DNA of 64,000 nt from Aplectana chamaeleonis (GCA_029168955.1 JAPDOI010001713.1:62001-126000); one strand, 5' to 3'; shown: positions 45,776-56,625, numbered from the stretch's first letter. Translations and numbers: made by a program. Notes: generated from the letters alone by a model not told the origin.

Positions 45776-46670
45776 TTTAGTCAAAAAGCACAACTATAGA
45801 ATTCATGATCTGCTCAATCGATGGCGAAGACTTCTTGAAAGTGATGGAAATTCTTTTGTTGGGTGAGCCTTGTTTGTTTTTGAAATGAATGCTTTTTATT
45901 CAGAGTCGTGAAAAGTGTGGAAACTTTTGCATCAACCTAATATTTATGGTACGGAGTGTCTCGTCAGCAGCTTATCTGCTTACAATCTATTTGTCAGCCT
46001 ATATTTATTTTTGGTCCCTTCCTCTTCTTCTCTCTCCTGCTATTCAATCGATCACCATCGTCTTTGCTCGAATAATAATTCGACCTTTTAGCGAGGCCGG
46101 CTGGGTTATAGCCTCTGTAAATACAAATGGCCGGAGCGCAACGCGGCGGTCATAGGCCATCGGGTGGGTGGCCGGCCTGCCTGCTGATGTCTGTGCTGTG
46201 CTCTGTGTGTGTTATATATTTATGTGAATGCTGCTGAGTGTATGTGTATGGCAGTGTGTACCGCTCTGCGCCTGCACTCTCCTAGTTGGCCGCATAGAGC
46301 TAGTGCTCCTCCTCCACTTCAATGAGTCCGTTCGTGTGTGGTCTCTCTCAGCCTCTAGGTCGCTTTTATTTCATCGATCGACCTTTTTCGAAGCCTACAC
46401 ATACATCATACACACACGGAGCACTTTTGCTCGGCGAGAATTTGCTGATGAAAGCGCCGAGACCACACATGAGGAGGTGATGTTTGAACTCGCTGAGCTC
46501 ACGTTCGCTGCTGAACTCAATGGAGGCAATCCAGGCTATAGAGGAGTTGGAAAACTGACTGAATCAAGAAACATTACTTTAAATAAACAATTATTGAAGA
46601 ATTAATATTGAATAGTAGAAGCAAGAGCACTAAATGTAATAATGGTATTTATAGTATTAATAGTAGTAAG
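45776..46670. other. DNA with no recognised feature; one weak ORF
   Basis: It includes a 125-codon open frame at 46228-46605 with no family resemblance and TG-rich, repeat-like 5' sequence. I do not call it a gene. Confidence 0.3.
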
Positions 46671-46674
46671 ACCA

Positions 46675-46800
46675 GGGCTGTGCGTTATAACGTTAACGTG
46701 TTAACGCATTAACGGGGCAACGCGGTTTTTTTTCGAAAAATTAACGATTAGCGCCTAACGAAAAGTTCTAAAATCACGTTAATTCGATTTCGGTATTGTA
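46675..46800. mobile_element. left end of a GTTAACG word element
   Basis: CAGGGCTGTGCGTTATAACG is followed by GTTAACG/CATTAACGG words. A matching right end was not found, so it is probably truncated. Confidence 0.55.
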
Positions 46801-47005
46801 TTGCAGAGGAATTATGGCACTGATTGATCTGCTTCAATGGCAAATTTTAAAACTGGGGCCTTTTACGTCGCGTCGGCTTGCGGCGCGGTTAATTTTCACT
46901 TTTTGTGAAATACCAGGTTGTTCAATAAGTTTTGTCGTTCGATAAGAAAAACACAATTTTATGGTTCAAAATACACTTTATTATTCAGTATAATCTCCCT
47001 GAACA

Positions 47006-47222
47006 TTAATACACTTGCTCCAACGATCCTCCAATCTGTGGATCCCATCCCTGAAGTGAGAATCCGGAAGGTCTGCCAAAATATGCTTCAACAGCCGTTA
47101 TGACCTCTTGATTTGATGAAAAACGCTTTCCACGCATAGATTTTTTCAGTTCTGGAAACAAATGGAAGTCGCTGGGGGCCAAATCTGGTGAAAGCGGTGG
47201 ATGCTTCAACAATTCGAACTTT
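47006..47222 (-). pseudogene. mariner transposase, C-terminal part
   Basis: On the far side of the insert the minus strand resumes KFELLKHPPLSPDLAPSDFH, then LFPELKKSMRGKRFSSNQ. With the insert and one TTCGAACTTT copy removed, exactly 34 residues separate the second Asp from the third (in PSDFH). This is the D,D34D spacing of mariners. Confidence 0.88.
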
Positions 47223-47340
47223 GAAATCTTTATTATCCAAAAGAGGCTCGAAATCTGCAAAAGTTCGCGAAAGTTCGTCGAGAAAAAGTGTCTTCCAAAA
47301 ACTCGCAAAACTTCCTTCTTGAACTTCTGCTCTCTGGTAA

Positions 47341-47367
47341 GCTTTCGGTGCATAGCACCTTCTTCAG
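47341..47367 (-). ncRNA. hammerhead-ribozyme-like motif in the Penelope 3' region
   Basis: The minus strand reads CTGAAGA, then a GGTGC-TAT-GCACC stem, then GAAA. This is the CUGANGA / stem II / GAAA order of a hammerhead core, with one extra A before the stem. Hammerhead motifs are known in Penelope-like elements. I cannot fix stems I and III or the cleavage site, so activity is unproven. Confidence 0.5.
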
Positions 47368-47562
47368 ACCTGGAACACATAGATTATTGTTGCACTGGAA
47401 TCCTTGCTATGGCAGACTGGCCTGGTTTGTCGCTGTTGTGACTGAGAGCCGCAACCACTAAAAAACGGCATCATACCGCTTTGGCGCTCTTAAATAGCCA
47501 AAGGCGCAGTGGTATTCCTATCATGACAGATACCTACAGTAACCCAAAGAGCGGTTGGTTCA

Positions 47563-49218
47563 TCACGCAATGATTCGAAGAACGTCGCGCAATTCATCGC
47601 GGTTGTTTATTTCTGGTGATAACCGTTTTATTTCAATGGCCTCTAGAATTTTCCTTTCGACTGTGTTGTCCACTGAGCGGTGCAATACTGTAATAAGCCA
47701 TCTTGGGGGAGCTACGTGCGCGTGTTCTAGCGTTCTATGCCTTGAAAAACTGTTGGTAGGGTAAGAGGCTGGGTTTTGTAATGCCCTGCGATGTTCATCA
47801 AGCCGTTTGTACAGGGGCCTCATAGTTTCTCCAACATATTTCTGGCCACAGCCTTGACACTCTATCATGTAAACAGTCCCTGTTAGTTGGCATATCTTTT
47901 TATTATCACAGTAACCACACTCCCGTCTTCCACATCTATCTTCGTAAGGCCTTGAAGAGGTGAGTATGCTTTTCAAATTCGATGGTGGTCGGAATATGAG
48001 CCGTACAGGCAGCGATGCGTTCTTCACGACACTGTTCACTCTACGGGCCACTTGCTCGTTGACGTATGGCATTATAATTGCAACACCGTCCGGCGTGCTG
48101 TAAGGCCTCCATGTGTGTGTGCGTGCATGATTGTAACCATTATCGCTTAGAATACGGTCTATCATGGAATCTACAGCATCCGATCTGAAGGTGCACACTC
48201 TATCCTTTGTCACGGTCAAGTTACGAACAACGTTAGCCTTCATGTAAAGGGGATGGCAGCTCCTCGAGTGAAGTATGATGTTCTTAGATGCTGGCTTTTT
48301 ATACCATGTAAGCTCACAGGTTCCTCCTCGAACTCTAACTTTTGTGTTCAGAAATGGAACGAATCCGTCACTGTTTGGTTCCTCTATTGTGAAGCTAATA
48401 CTCTCAACGTGAGAATTCAAATTAAGGAGAGTTGCGTCTAATTCTGTCCGTGAAGACCCTATGATAAAAACGTCATCGATATAACGTTTGTAGAAGTGTA
48501 CTCCGGTCGTAAGCGAAATTCTTTCTATATGGTCGAGGTAGACAATAGCTAATAAGGGCGCTAATCTGAGTCCCATAGCTAATCCACGATGTTGAATATA
48601 GAACTGGTTGTTGAACCGGAATATATTGCACTGAAGAGTTGCGCTGAGCAAATCACGTAATTCACTTTCCTCCAGTCCGAACGTGTGTACTTCCCTTCTG
48701 TGCTCTCTCCATAAGGTTAATAGCGCTTCCACGGCACCGGATGTGTCAACATTGGTGTACAGGGATACGGCATCAAAACTTGCGTAGCTTGAGTTGTCAG
48801 GGATTTGGCAGCTACTTAGCGATGTTATGAAGTCGTTCGTGTTAACAATGTGAGATGCAACATGGCTCAAGAGTGGCGAAAACATCTTGACCAACAGCCA
48901 GCTAATTCTATCTGACGGTCCACCGCAGCTCGAGATGATAGGTCGAGTTTTTATGTTTTCTACCGTTATATGATGGATCGGGGTGTCGCCGAATTTGTGT
49001 GTCTTGACGAGCGTGTAATAGGTAGGAACACTGGGACAGGATGAAATGAATCGCCTCACTGTATGTATTCCAAACTTACTACCCAAGACTGATTTGATGG
49101 TTTCCTGAAGTCTACGTGAAACTACTTCGAATGCACGAGAGGAGGATTCAGAATAAGTGTTGTTGTCCAGTAAGCTACGACAAGTCACTTCTTTATCCAT
49201 CACTTTTGTCATGACCAC
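47563..49218 (-). CDS. Penelope-like reverse transcriptase with GIY-YIG endonuclease (5'-truncated)
   Basis: The ORF of about 550 codons copies element RNA into DNA and nicks the target. Upstream of the first listed codon the frame is open to the truncation point (GDKSGDFVVM). Domains in order are a thumb-proximal region, PTYYTLVKTHK, FDAVSLYTNVD, GLAMGLRLAPLLAIVYLDHI, and the catalytic YIDDVFII. After a linker with paired cysteines (CGRRECGYC) comes a C-terminal GIY-YIG domain: VYMIECQGCGQKYVGETMRP and RLDEHRRAL. Full Penelope proteins are longer, so the N-terminus is missing. The retained frame is intact, suggesting a recent insertion. Confidence 0.93.
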   Translation of the reverse strand: MVMTKVMDKEVTCRSLLDNNTYSESSSRAFEVVSRRLQETIKSVLGSKFGIHTVRRFISSCPSVPTYYTLVKTHKFGDTPIHHITVENIKTRPIISSCGGPSDRISWLLVKMFSPLLSHVASHIVNTNDFITSLSSCQIPDNSSYASFDAVSLYTNVDTSGAVEALLTLWREHRREVHTFGLEESELRDLLSATLQCNIFRFNNQFYIQHRGLAMGLRLAPLLAIVYLDHIERISLTTGVHFYKRYIDDVFIIGSSRTELDATLLNLNSHVESISFTIEEPNSDGFVPFLNTKVRVRGGTCELTWYKKPASKNIILHSRSCHPLYMKANVVRNLTVTKDRVCTFRSDAVDSMIDRILSDNGYNHARTHTWRPYSTPDGVAIIMPYVNEQVARRVNSVVKNASLPVRLIFRPPSNLKSILTSSRPYEDRCGRRECGYCDNKKICQLTGTVYMIECQGCGQKYVGETMRPLYKRLDEHRRALQNPASYPTNSFSRHRTLEHAHVAPPRWLITVLHRSVDNTVERKILEAIEIKRLSPEINNRDELRDVLRIIA

Positions 49219-49265
49219 GAAATCGCCGCTCTTATCGCCTACACTGTATCGAAATTTCGAACTTT

Positions 49266-50067
49266 ATTTCATGGATTTTAGCCATTGTCAAAATGCTCTT
49301 GTGACACGGTGCATTGTCCTGATGAAAAAGGATTGTTTTCTTCTGCAAACCGGGTCTTTTTTCATGAATTTTTTCCCTTGAACTGGTCCAAAAGATTGCA
49401 ATAATATTCAGAATTGTTTTACCAGTTTGCAAGTAATCCACGAACAAAATTCCTTTCGTATCCCAAAAAACTGATGCCATATCCTTCTTGGCCGATTTCT
49501 GGACACGAACTCGTTTCGAAGCCGAACAACCAGGTTCACACCAGTCTTTAGCCTCTTGTTACGATTCAGGATCATGGTGATAGACCAAGTCTCATCCATA
49601 GTGATGAATCGACGCACAAAATCCACTTTATCCTTTCTAAAACGCTCCAAATGTTGCTGAGAAAGTCGCAATCGAATGCGCTTTTGTTCCATTGTTCGCG
49701 AATGCGGCACCCATTGTGCACAAAGCTTTCTAAAACTCATAATTTCACTCAAAATATGGCTCACACTGCCTAATGAGATGTGTAGAGCCTCTACTAAATC
49801 TCCCTCAGGCAATCGACGATCTTCCAAAACCATATCCTGTATTTTGGCTATGATTTCTGGCGTTGATGCGCCTTTTGGACGTCCTCCACGTGGATCGTCT
49901 TCAAGGCTTCTACGACCACGTTTAAATTCAGCAACCCATCTTTCTACTGTTATAATTGTAGATGAACAATCATTATACACTTTTAACATTCGTTCTTGAA
50001 TTTCTTTTGGTGCTACACCTTCCAAACATAAGAATTTCATCACTGCACGATATTCAATTTTCAACAC
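49266..50067 (-). pseudogene. mariner transposase, N-terminal and central part
   Basis: A mariner transposase cuts and rejoins DNA at TA sites. The minus strand carries the N-terminal helix-turn-helix region (KIEYRAVMKFLCLEGVAPKE, then VERWVAEFKRGRRS), the linker GRPKG, the first catalytic Asp in TMDETW (about 49595), and the second in FHQDNAPCH (about 49310). At least one frame change lies between 49400 and 49480, where the frame carrying DETW gives way to the one carrying FWDTKGILFVDYLQTGKTI. The apparent first codon at 50067 is GTG; no obvious ATG fits. The gene is therefore damaged as well as interrupted. Confidence 0.88.
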
Positions 50068-50448
50068 TGCTGTGACACGGCGACACTAAATGGCTTGTAA
50101 ACAAAGAATGAATTGACAGATTGAAATGAAACTTCACATACGTTCATATGAAGAGTATAACAACAAAATGAAAAACAATCCGGGCTAGTAGCAACGTCCT
50201 CTCTTATCGAACGACAAAACTTATTGAACAACCTGGTATATGGCATTCCTCGATGTTTCCCATTCCATTGATTTTAGTTATTTCTTCTCATGATCGAAGA
50301 ATCCGAATTCGCGTCCCAAAAAGGAAATGTGAGGTCTAATCTACTTCTCTGCGGTCGAGTAAGGCACCACAGAATACGCGAGAAAAATCGAGCACACACT
50401 ATCTCCGCCCCATAATCAGCACCCATTCACTCCGCCCACTTTCACTCC

Positions 50449-50781
50449 GGGGTCGTATTCGCCAACAACCCGCCGAGGGTAGTCGAAGGGAAGCGGAAGG
50501 GATGATACCGCGCGCGGCAGAGGAGCAGATCAACCCATCTTACACCATGTAAGATTGAAATGCAAACTGTGTTACGTATCGATATCACTGCGAAAAGATA
50601 AAGTTTTCATCGCGAAGCGGCCATTCTTCAGCTATGAGGTTCGAAAAATTCCGGCGGTCGCGAGGGAAGCCAAGGGAGGCGAGAGGTGGCCGTGGAGCGC
50701 GCACTTTGTACTGAAATTTCACCTCACTTACCCTTCGACTACCCGACGGGTACCCGGCGGGTTATTGGCGAATACGACCCC
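50449..50781. mobile_element. palindromic element (GGGGTCGTATTCGCCAA)
   Basis: GGGGTCGTATTCGCCAACAA at the left is inverted at the right (GGCGAATACGACCCC). The inner CCCGCCGAGGGTAGTCGAAGG is also mirrored. It is inserted within a reversed copy of the TTAA-family element D. Confidence 0.8.
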
Positions 50782-51092
50782 AGGACTTTCGGTCTCAATA
50801 GGGAGGAAATACGCCATGGATCTCGATCCAAATCTACGTTCTTCCATCTATTCACGGTCTAGCTTCATAGTGTGGTCTGCTTCGGCACGATGGTTGCGTA
50901 CTAACAGGAAAAACAGGCCCGAGACAACTCGTCCACGAATTTCTCACCGTCCGAATTCAGAATCTTTGAGGGGCCATAACTCCGTTCGCAGTGGGTTCTG
51001 AGCGATTCTGGAGACACCTTTGTGATCAGCCCGAAGTTATCTCCAAGATATGCAAAGAAACTGGAAAACGATTCCTAGGTTGGACTGTGTCT
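50782..51092. mobile_element. TTAA-family element D, right part (reverse copy)
   Basis: The sequence from CTCGATCCAAATCTACGTTC to TTGGACTGTGTCT, followed by TTAA (51093-51096), is the reverse of 38523-38993. Its other half (about 50340-50448) lies across the palindromic insertion. The far end was not found. Confidence 0.65.
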
Positions 51093-51489
51093 TTAATGTA
51101 TTCTACCGTATACATAAAGGCTGCCTGCTGCATTTGTTAATACATGAAGAAATAGATATAGTGTAGCCTATCAAAAGTGGCACCCCTACTTATCCTCAGG
51201 CACTCGTGGGGCTCGACCGCAGTGCGAAAACACTGCTTTTTATGGACCGCGGATGAAAACACTTATTTAGGTGGACAGCAGGCCATTTTCATAACTATTT
51301 AGTGAACCGCCGCTCACAACAAGTTTTCGCCCACAAAACCTGCTGTGGATGGCGACCGCCGAGGATTTCGAAGACGTGGATGTCGACCGCCGGACAGAAA
51401 GTTTGTTTTCTTCTTGAAGGACGTCAGCATGTTTAGACGAAAGTATAACAATGATTTCGGTATAAAAGGCTCCTAATCTAACGGTGTAC

Positions 51490-52509
51490 CTCAGTCGGAT
51501 CTTTGGAGGACCCGGGGCGTATGCAAGAACGCGCCGGTTGGGGCAGGGGCAGTGCAGTCGGCGCCTTTGAAGATCGCCGTTGCTCACAAGACAGGACACG
51601 TCTACCGTGGTTGGTGACAAGTCAGGACAGGTTCGTCGTGCCCCAGCAGTCTTTCTGTCTACCCCCAGCCGCTCCAATCTCCTACCTGGGGCGGCTAGGG
51701 CACAGCTATGGGGCACGACATACTCAGACTCTGCGGGGGGGGGGGCAAGCGCCGGACAATAGAGCCCGTTTTCGACTTGGGGGAGCGACAGCGCAGGCCT
51801 CCCCCAAGGGGGGCTTCAGGGGAGGCCCCTGCTCTCCTCCGGCGCTTGTCCCCCCGAGAGGAAGAGAGGGAAAAGATGGGAAGAAGTCGTAGAAGGTAGT
51901 TCACGACAATAGACACCAGAGAAGGCATCTATCACGTGCTCGACCGGTATAAAAGGCGCCTCACCTCATGGAGAGCCGCATTCGGCCCAACAGGGCCGGT
52001 CCTGTACGGCGACTTCGAGTCACTGTCAGAAAGGGATATTTTTGGAGGAAAGCGGAGACGCTTTCCGGGAGGAAGGGTGACGTCACTGCTCCGGTGTTGT
52101 GACGTCACTGCTCCGGAGCCGTGACGTCATGGCTCCGGGGCAGTGATGGGGAGGGGGGCTTCAAGGCAGTGACAGGGGGGCTTCAGGGCAGTCACAGGGG
52201 GGCTTCAGGGCAGTCACAGGGGGGCTTCAAGGCAGTGACGGGGGGCTCCGATCAAGCCAAATTGTCACTCCGGCGGTAGCCCCCCGATTGGGGGGGGCAA
52301 GCGCCGGTGCCCGGAGGGTTGCCCCCCTGAAGAGCTGCGCTAGCCCCCTCCAGTGTATGAGTACGTGTCCTGATTTGTGACCAACCACTATAGACGTGTC
52401 CTGTCTTGTGATCAACGACGATCTTCAAAGACGCCAACTACACTGCCCCTGCCCCAACCGGCGCGTTCTTTAATACGGCGAAAGCAGGTCCTCCAAAAAT
52501 TCGACTGAG
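51490..52509. mobile_element. 1-kb TIR element with CTCAG ends, GC-rich
   Basis: CTCAGTCGGATCTTTGGAGG at the left is inverted at the right (CTCCAAAAATTCGACTGAG). The subterminal GCGCCGGTTGGGGCAGGGGC block is also mirrored. The centre is unusually GC-rich and includes AAGCGCCGG repeats and a 22-bp tandem array. Confidence 0.75.
52078..52257. repeat. 22-bp tandem array, two subtypes
   Basis: TGACGTCACTGCTCCGG units start at 52078, 52100 and 52122. After a transitional unit at 52144 the array changes to GACAGGGGGGCTTCAGGGCAG units, with GGGGGCTTCA recurring every 22 bp until about 52246. The TGACGTCA words are palindromic CRE-type sequences. Confidence 0.85.
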
Positions 52510-52789
52510 ATTGCTCCTGTCGTAGCAGTACTCGTTATGTCGTTTTGGCGGTATTTTAACAAGTGTAGATCCTAAAAATAATCAGCTGATGAAAATTGGC
52601 AAACTTCCAGCGGGGTAGGTCCCGCAAGGATACAGTATACAGTGCCGCGGCGTGTATAACTGCTTGGTGCGGGCTTCCGGTGCGTTTTCCTGGGATAACT
52701 CTTCCTTTTAGCATGCTTCAGCACACTTTGGACGCACACAAGTGGTAGTTGTCTTGCTATTTCAGCAGCGTCCCGCTGGTGTATAACTA

Positions 52790-53035
52790 CGGCCTAATTG
52801 GTGTAAATAAACGCCCAACCGAAAATCCGTACAAGTCCAAAACGCTATCAGTCTGGACAAAGTATGGAAAATGTACCTTCACCCAAATTTTGCTCCGGAG
52901 GGTAGTTGTGGGCGCTGAACACATTTATGGGGTCCGTTTCCGAATTTCCGAAAGATTAATGCCCTTTTTGGAGGGTACAAAAAGCACAAAAAACTACTTT
53001 TTTCAGCTTGCAACTTCTTGGAACCTGCAGCTCGG
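52790..53035. mobile_element. fragment of the long-TIR 'ACAAGGGAAC' family
   Basis: GTCCAAAACGCTATCAGTCTGG and TTTTTGGAGGGTACAAAAAG match 33000-33200 and 1880-2100. Neither terminus is present. Confidence 0.6.
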
Positions 53036-53117
53036 GGCGGGATACTGAGCAGTTTTACTATTGAGCCACTAGAGATACTAACGATACAAGTCGTTTTCGC
53101 GGATGCATTTTGACACT

Positions 53118-53245
53118 CTGAACACTTCCCTTGCGAGCTTTAGCGGTCCTTATTGTGTGTTGGCGCAAACTCGGTGTGTATGTGCTATAACATACGTGCA
53201 CCGAGTTTTCGCCAACGCACCGTGGGAAAGCAGAGCTTTAGTGTG
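53118..53245. mobile_element. short palindromic element (GGCGCAAACTCGGTG), copy 2
   Basis: TTGGCGCAAACTCGGTG and CACCGAGTTTTCGCCAA form a hairpin. The outer CTTCCCTTGCGAGC is roughly mirrored by GTGGGAAAGCAGAGC. Confidence 0.6.
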
Positions 53246-53259
53246 ATCCATGCTGGCAG

Positions 53260-53516
53260 TACTGTGCTTATCTGGGCCAACTTCCGGTCCGCAATTGCGT
53301 TTCGACACGCTTTGCGGCCGCACGCGCTAGAGCCGTCTCGATATGCCTTTTTTATACCGTTTTCTCCAACTTTGTTCGCTTTCTAGTTTCTGAAACCCAC
53401 CTAGAGTTAACAGATCGGCGGCTGCGGCGCTGTAAAGTCTTCCGACGAATGCGCGCGGCCGCGAAGCGTGTCGAGACGCAATTGCCGACCGGGATTTGGC
53501 CCAGAGAAGCACAGTA
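53260..53516. mobile_element. MITE-like element, TACTGTGCTTCTCTGG family, copy 3
   Basis: The TIRs match those at 9269 and 16162 (CGACACGCTTTGCGGCCGC). The central CTAGAGTTAACAGATCGGCGG is the inverse of GTTGACTCTAGG in the other copies. Confidence 0.8.
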
Positions 53517-53519
53517 CTT

Positions 53520-54305
53520 CTGCAGCGAGTTTTATCTTTCCTTGGCCAACATTAATCTGCTAGCGACCAACCTTGCCTTTTAATTGCATACGAAGATAAC
53601 ATTTTTGTCGAAAATTACCTTTTAGTTAATAATCTCTACCCGTCCCTCTGTCTGCAAGGCCTTTCCCATCTTTATGAACGCGAACACTCTACAGCCGTGT
53701 GGAAAATAGGCCATATAGTTTATGTGATAGAAGGGTGTTAAATAAATAAATCAAACACGCGAATAAACTTCCCGAGCCGATCGATTCAGTTATTCTGACT
53801 TTGTTGCAGAGCTAACATAAACATGCGAACATCCTAGAAAATTTCATATTCATAGCGTTAATTTCAGGTCGATCATATTTCATAGACAATGGGCATCAAA
53901 TATCTCAACTACATGTACACATAAGGGCAGTTTCCACGATCGGATCGATCTTTGAGTTTTTCACCAGAAGATCAATCTTCGAACTCTTGCCGTTCCGGGG
54001 TCCACCACATCAGCAATATCGAAAAAATACTAAAAACGAACACGAAAGAGCCGTACACAGTCCTATTCTTGAGTGATTCGCTCGCGCTTCACGCTATCCC
54101 CTTAACGGTTATCGATCGAAATAAACAACTGAAAGGTTGACTTTAACAGAACAACATACAATCGAAACATTGTGGACTACTCCTTCTTATCTGACAAGGT
54201 GCACACCAACGCCGCTTCGCGACGTACTTCTAGGAGAGCCTCTTCTGGAAATACGTCCCTTGAAACTCCGCGGTCATCTCAAATCTCCTCCTTCCTAAAT
54301 CATAC
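53520..54305. other. DNA with no recognised feature
   Basis: AT-rich to 53.95 kb, then mixed. No supported gene. Confidence 0.35.
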
Positions 54306-54610
54306 AGTTTCTCCCGCGCTTGGCGCAGCGCTAGCTTTGCCCCACACACTTCTTCCGGCGCTCGGAGCACTCCCAGTTGCGTACCGCACACTTTCCTCGG
54401 CGCACCCTAGTTGTGTCCCGCGCTCTTTCCCTGCCGCTCGGCGCACTCACAATTAGGTCCCACACACTTGTCTCGGCGCTCGGTGCACCCCATTTGGGTC
54501 CCACACACTTTCTCCGATGCTTGGCGCACTCACACTTGGGTCTTGGCTCACCTACAGTTGGCCCCGCAAACTTACCCTGGCGCGCGGTGCACTCCTAGTT
54601 GGGTCCCGAC
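54306..54610. repeat. about 41-bp tandem array (left part)
   Basis: About seven diverged units contain GCTCGGCGCACTCCCAGTTG and GGTCCCGCACACTT. The same array continues at 56473-56575, so it was split by the insertion between. Confidence 0.8.
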
Positions 54611-56472
54611 CAGGGATGTGCGGCAATTGCTGTTTGCCGGTTGCCGATTGCCGTTTGCCGGCCGTTTTTGGACGATTTTTGTCGATTGTCGTTTGCCGTT
54701 TTTCCTCTCACTTTTCGGCAAAATTCGTCAAAAAAGTGCGCAATAGATAACAAACGCCGCGATTAGGACGCGCATGGTAAATTCCATAAGCCTTGCAGCG
54801 ACCGGCTTGAAAGTAGGGAGACAGGCTATACATACTTCAAAACTTCAAGCCAGTTCATGTTATCTACCGTGCGGTCATGTCAAAGCAATTGCTAGTACTG
54901 TAGTGTCATGCTCGTGTGGGTCCTCTTGTCACGAAGAGTACCGAATTCACCACACTCTCCTTGCTGAGGTTTGATCAATAAATATAGGGTTGATCGGGAC
55001 AAGAAATAACACCCTAAACGTTTTCAGAAGAGGGCGCGAAGGGTTCAGAGCTCAATTTCTTTCAGACATTTTTCAAAGCGTCGTGTGGAGGACGTTGGAC
55101 TCCACTGGTAGTTTGTGGGGTTATGCACTTTGCCATTTCCTATTATGCTCACAATTACGCTGAGAAACATGCTACCAAGTTGAAAGTTGGAGTTCTGAGT
55201 CAAAAGGGTGGGGGAGGTTGTACACGTCGTGGGGAACGTTTCGTTTCGGTTAAATTCGCTGCCTGACTATAATCTGGATTGACGGAGTCGACGGTGTTCG
55301 GAATAAGGGATGGCGTACAGTTTGGGAAGGAGGTGGTTTGAGCGAACCGCGGTTTTTAGGAGTCGTATTGGTGGAATGCTTGAAAAACTACCCCATTCAA
55401 TGTATTTGAGTTATTAGCGCGCAGTTCAGAAGAAATGTGAAAGGTCGCAGGGGAGAGATCGGGGGCCGAATATTTAGCCGTTTCTCAGCAACGTTTCCAA
55501 GGCTGTTCGGAAACGTGCGTTTTAGTTGTATTTTTTCACGTGACTATCTTCGATCTAAATTCCGGTTAAAAAGTAAACACACTGCGAGGAACGAAACGAG
55601 TACGCCGCGAACTCTGAGAAAGTTTCCTAATCAGATAAAGGACCTAACAACCGTAGATGCACATTTCTGTTCGTAGGCCCCGCCCAGTTGTAGTATGGCT
55701 CACGATTAATTTTATATGAGTTACTCTCAATTGGTCCTATTTTTGTAAAGGCGCAGCCACCCATCGCGGTGCCGCAGCGGCACTTTCGCGGAGCCGCTCT
55801 GGTACCTTTCGCGGAGCCGGTATGGCTTTATCGCGGAGTCGCAGCGGCGATTTCCGCAAGAGAAAGGCTGCCAAGCTCGTTAAAAAATAATCAAGTCAAC
55901 TAGGGACACACTGACCTCTTCCTTTTTTTTTAAACTACTTTCGAATGCTCATCCCCTTAAATTGGATTGCGCGATACTCTGAATTTCGTGCGATAAATTT
56001 GAAACACGAAGCAATTGCATGACTTCTACATATTCCGAAAAGGGTTGATATTAGAGAACCTCGGAAAATTAATATCCTTTCACCACAACATTCCCATTAC
56101 CAGTGTTCAATAGAATGCCCATTTCGGTGCTGCTTGTTATATCAGGTATTGTAGCAAAGTAAGAGGCTAAATTTCTTGTGGTATTATTGAAAAACCTCGT
56201 GGTGGTATTGAACTAGAACAGAATGCCGAGGTTCAAGGACAGTCGGCCATACACTATTCAGAAACCATTTCTTATCTGGCTATCGAAATACGATTTGTGC
56301 ATGAGAAAGAAGTATTTTTACTGCTACTTTTAGAACATTTGCATCGTCTTTGTACGAGATTTTTTTATTTTGCCGTTTGTCGATTGCCGATTGCCGTTTG
56401 CCGGCCATTTTTGGAAAAAAATTGTCGATTTCCGTTTGCCGATTTTTCAAAATCGTTTGCCGCACATCCCTG
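54611..56472. mobile_element. 1.86-kb hAT-like word element (TTGCCG), exact 8-bp TSD
   Basis: It starts CAGGGATGTGCGGCAATTGC and ends TTGCCGCACATCCCTG, with GTCCCGAC duplicated exactly (54603-54610, 56473-56480). Both ends are arrays of TTGCCGATTGCCG words. The 1.6-kb interior has no transposase. It includes a 5'-truncated SL-RNA-like 3' half (55620-55700) and CGCGGAGCCGC words (55770-55860). Confidence 0.85.
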
Positions 56473-56575
56473 GTCCCGACCACTTTTCCCGGCGCATGGC
56501 ACACTCCCAGCTGGGTCCCGCACACTCTTCCCGGTGCTTGGCGCACGCCCATCTGGGTCCCGCTCATACTGCGGT
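56473..56575. repeat. about 41-bp tandem array (right part)
   Basis: Two further units (GGCGCATGGCACACTCCC, GGTGCTTGGCGCACGCCC) continue the array interrupted at 54610. Confidence 0.8.
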
Positions 56576-56625
56576 CACCGATCACCGGTCATAGGTCAAC
56601 GGTCGACCTTCAACTTTTTATTATC

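Larger units (their letters stand above)
47223..49255 (-). mobile_element. 5'-truncated Penelope-like retroelement
   Basis: It is inserted in the mariner with a 10-bp duplication TTCGAACTTT (47213-47222 and 49256-49265). The 5' end is cut inside the reverse transcriptase region, as expected of incomplete reverse transcription. About 340 bp of 3' sequence follows the ORF. This contains a hairpin (CGCTTTGGC / GCCAAAGCG, about 47478-47508) and a hammerhead-like motif at 47341-47367. Confidence 0.9.
46913..50236 (-). mobile_element. mariner element, interrupted by a Penelope-like retroelement
   Basis: TIRs of more than 30 bp (CCAGGTTGTTCAATAAGTTT at 46913; inverse ending 50236) are flanked by TA at 46911-46912 and 50237-50238. 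Subtracting the insert and one target copy leaves about 1281 bp, a normal mariner size. The 5.1-kb fragment belongs to the same family. The orientation is minus. Confidence 0.92.

Noticed and set aside
46228..46605. A 125-codon open frame on the plus strand
   Set aside because: The first half is TG/CT-rich low-complexity translation and no domain is recognisable. There is no splice or neighbour support.
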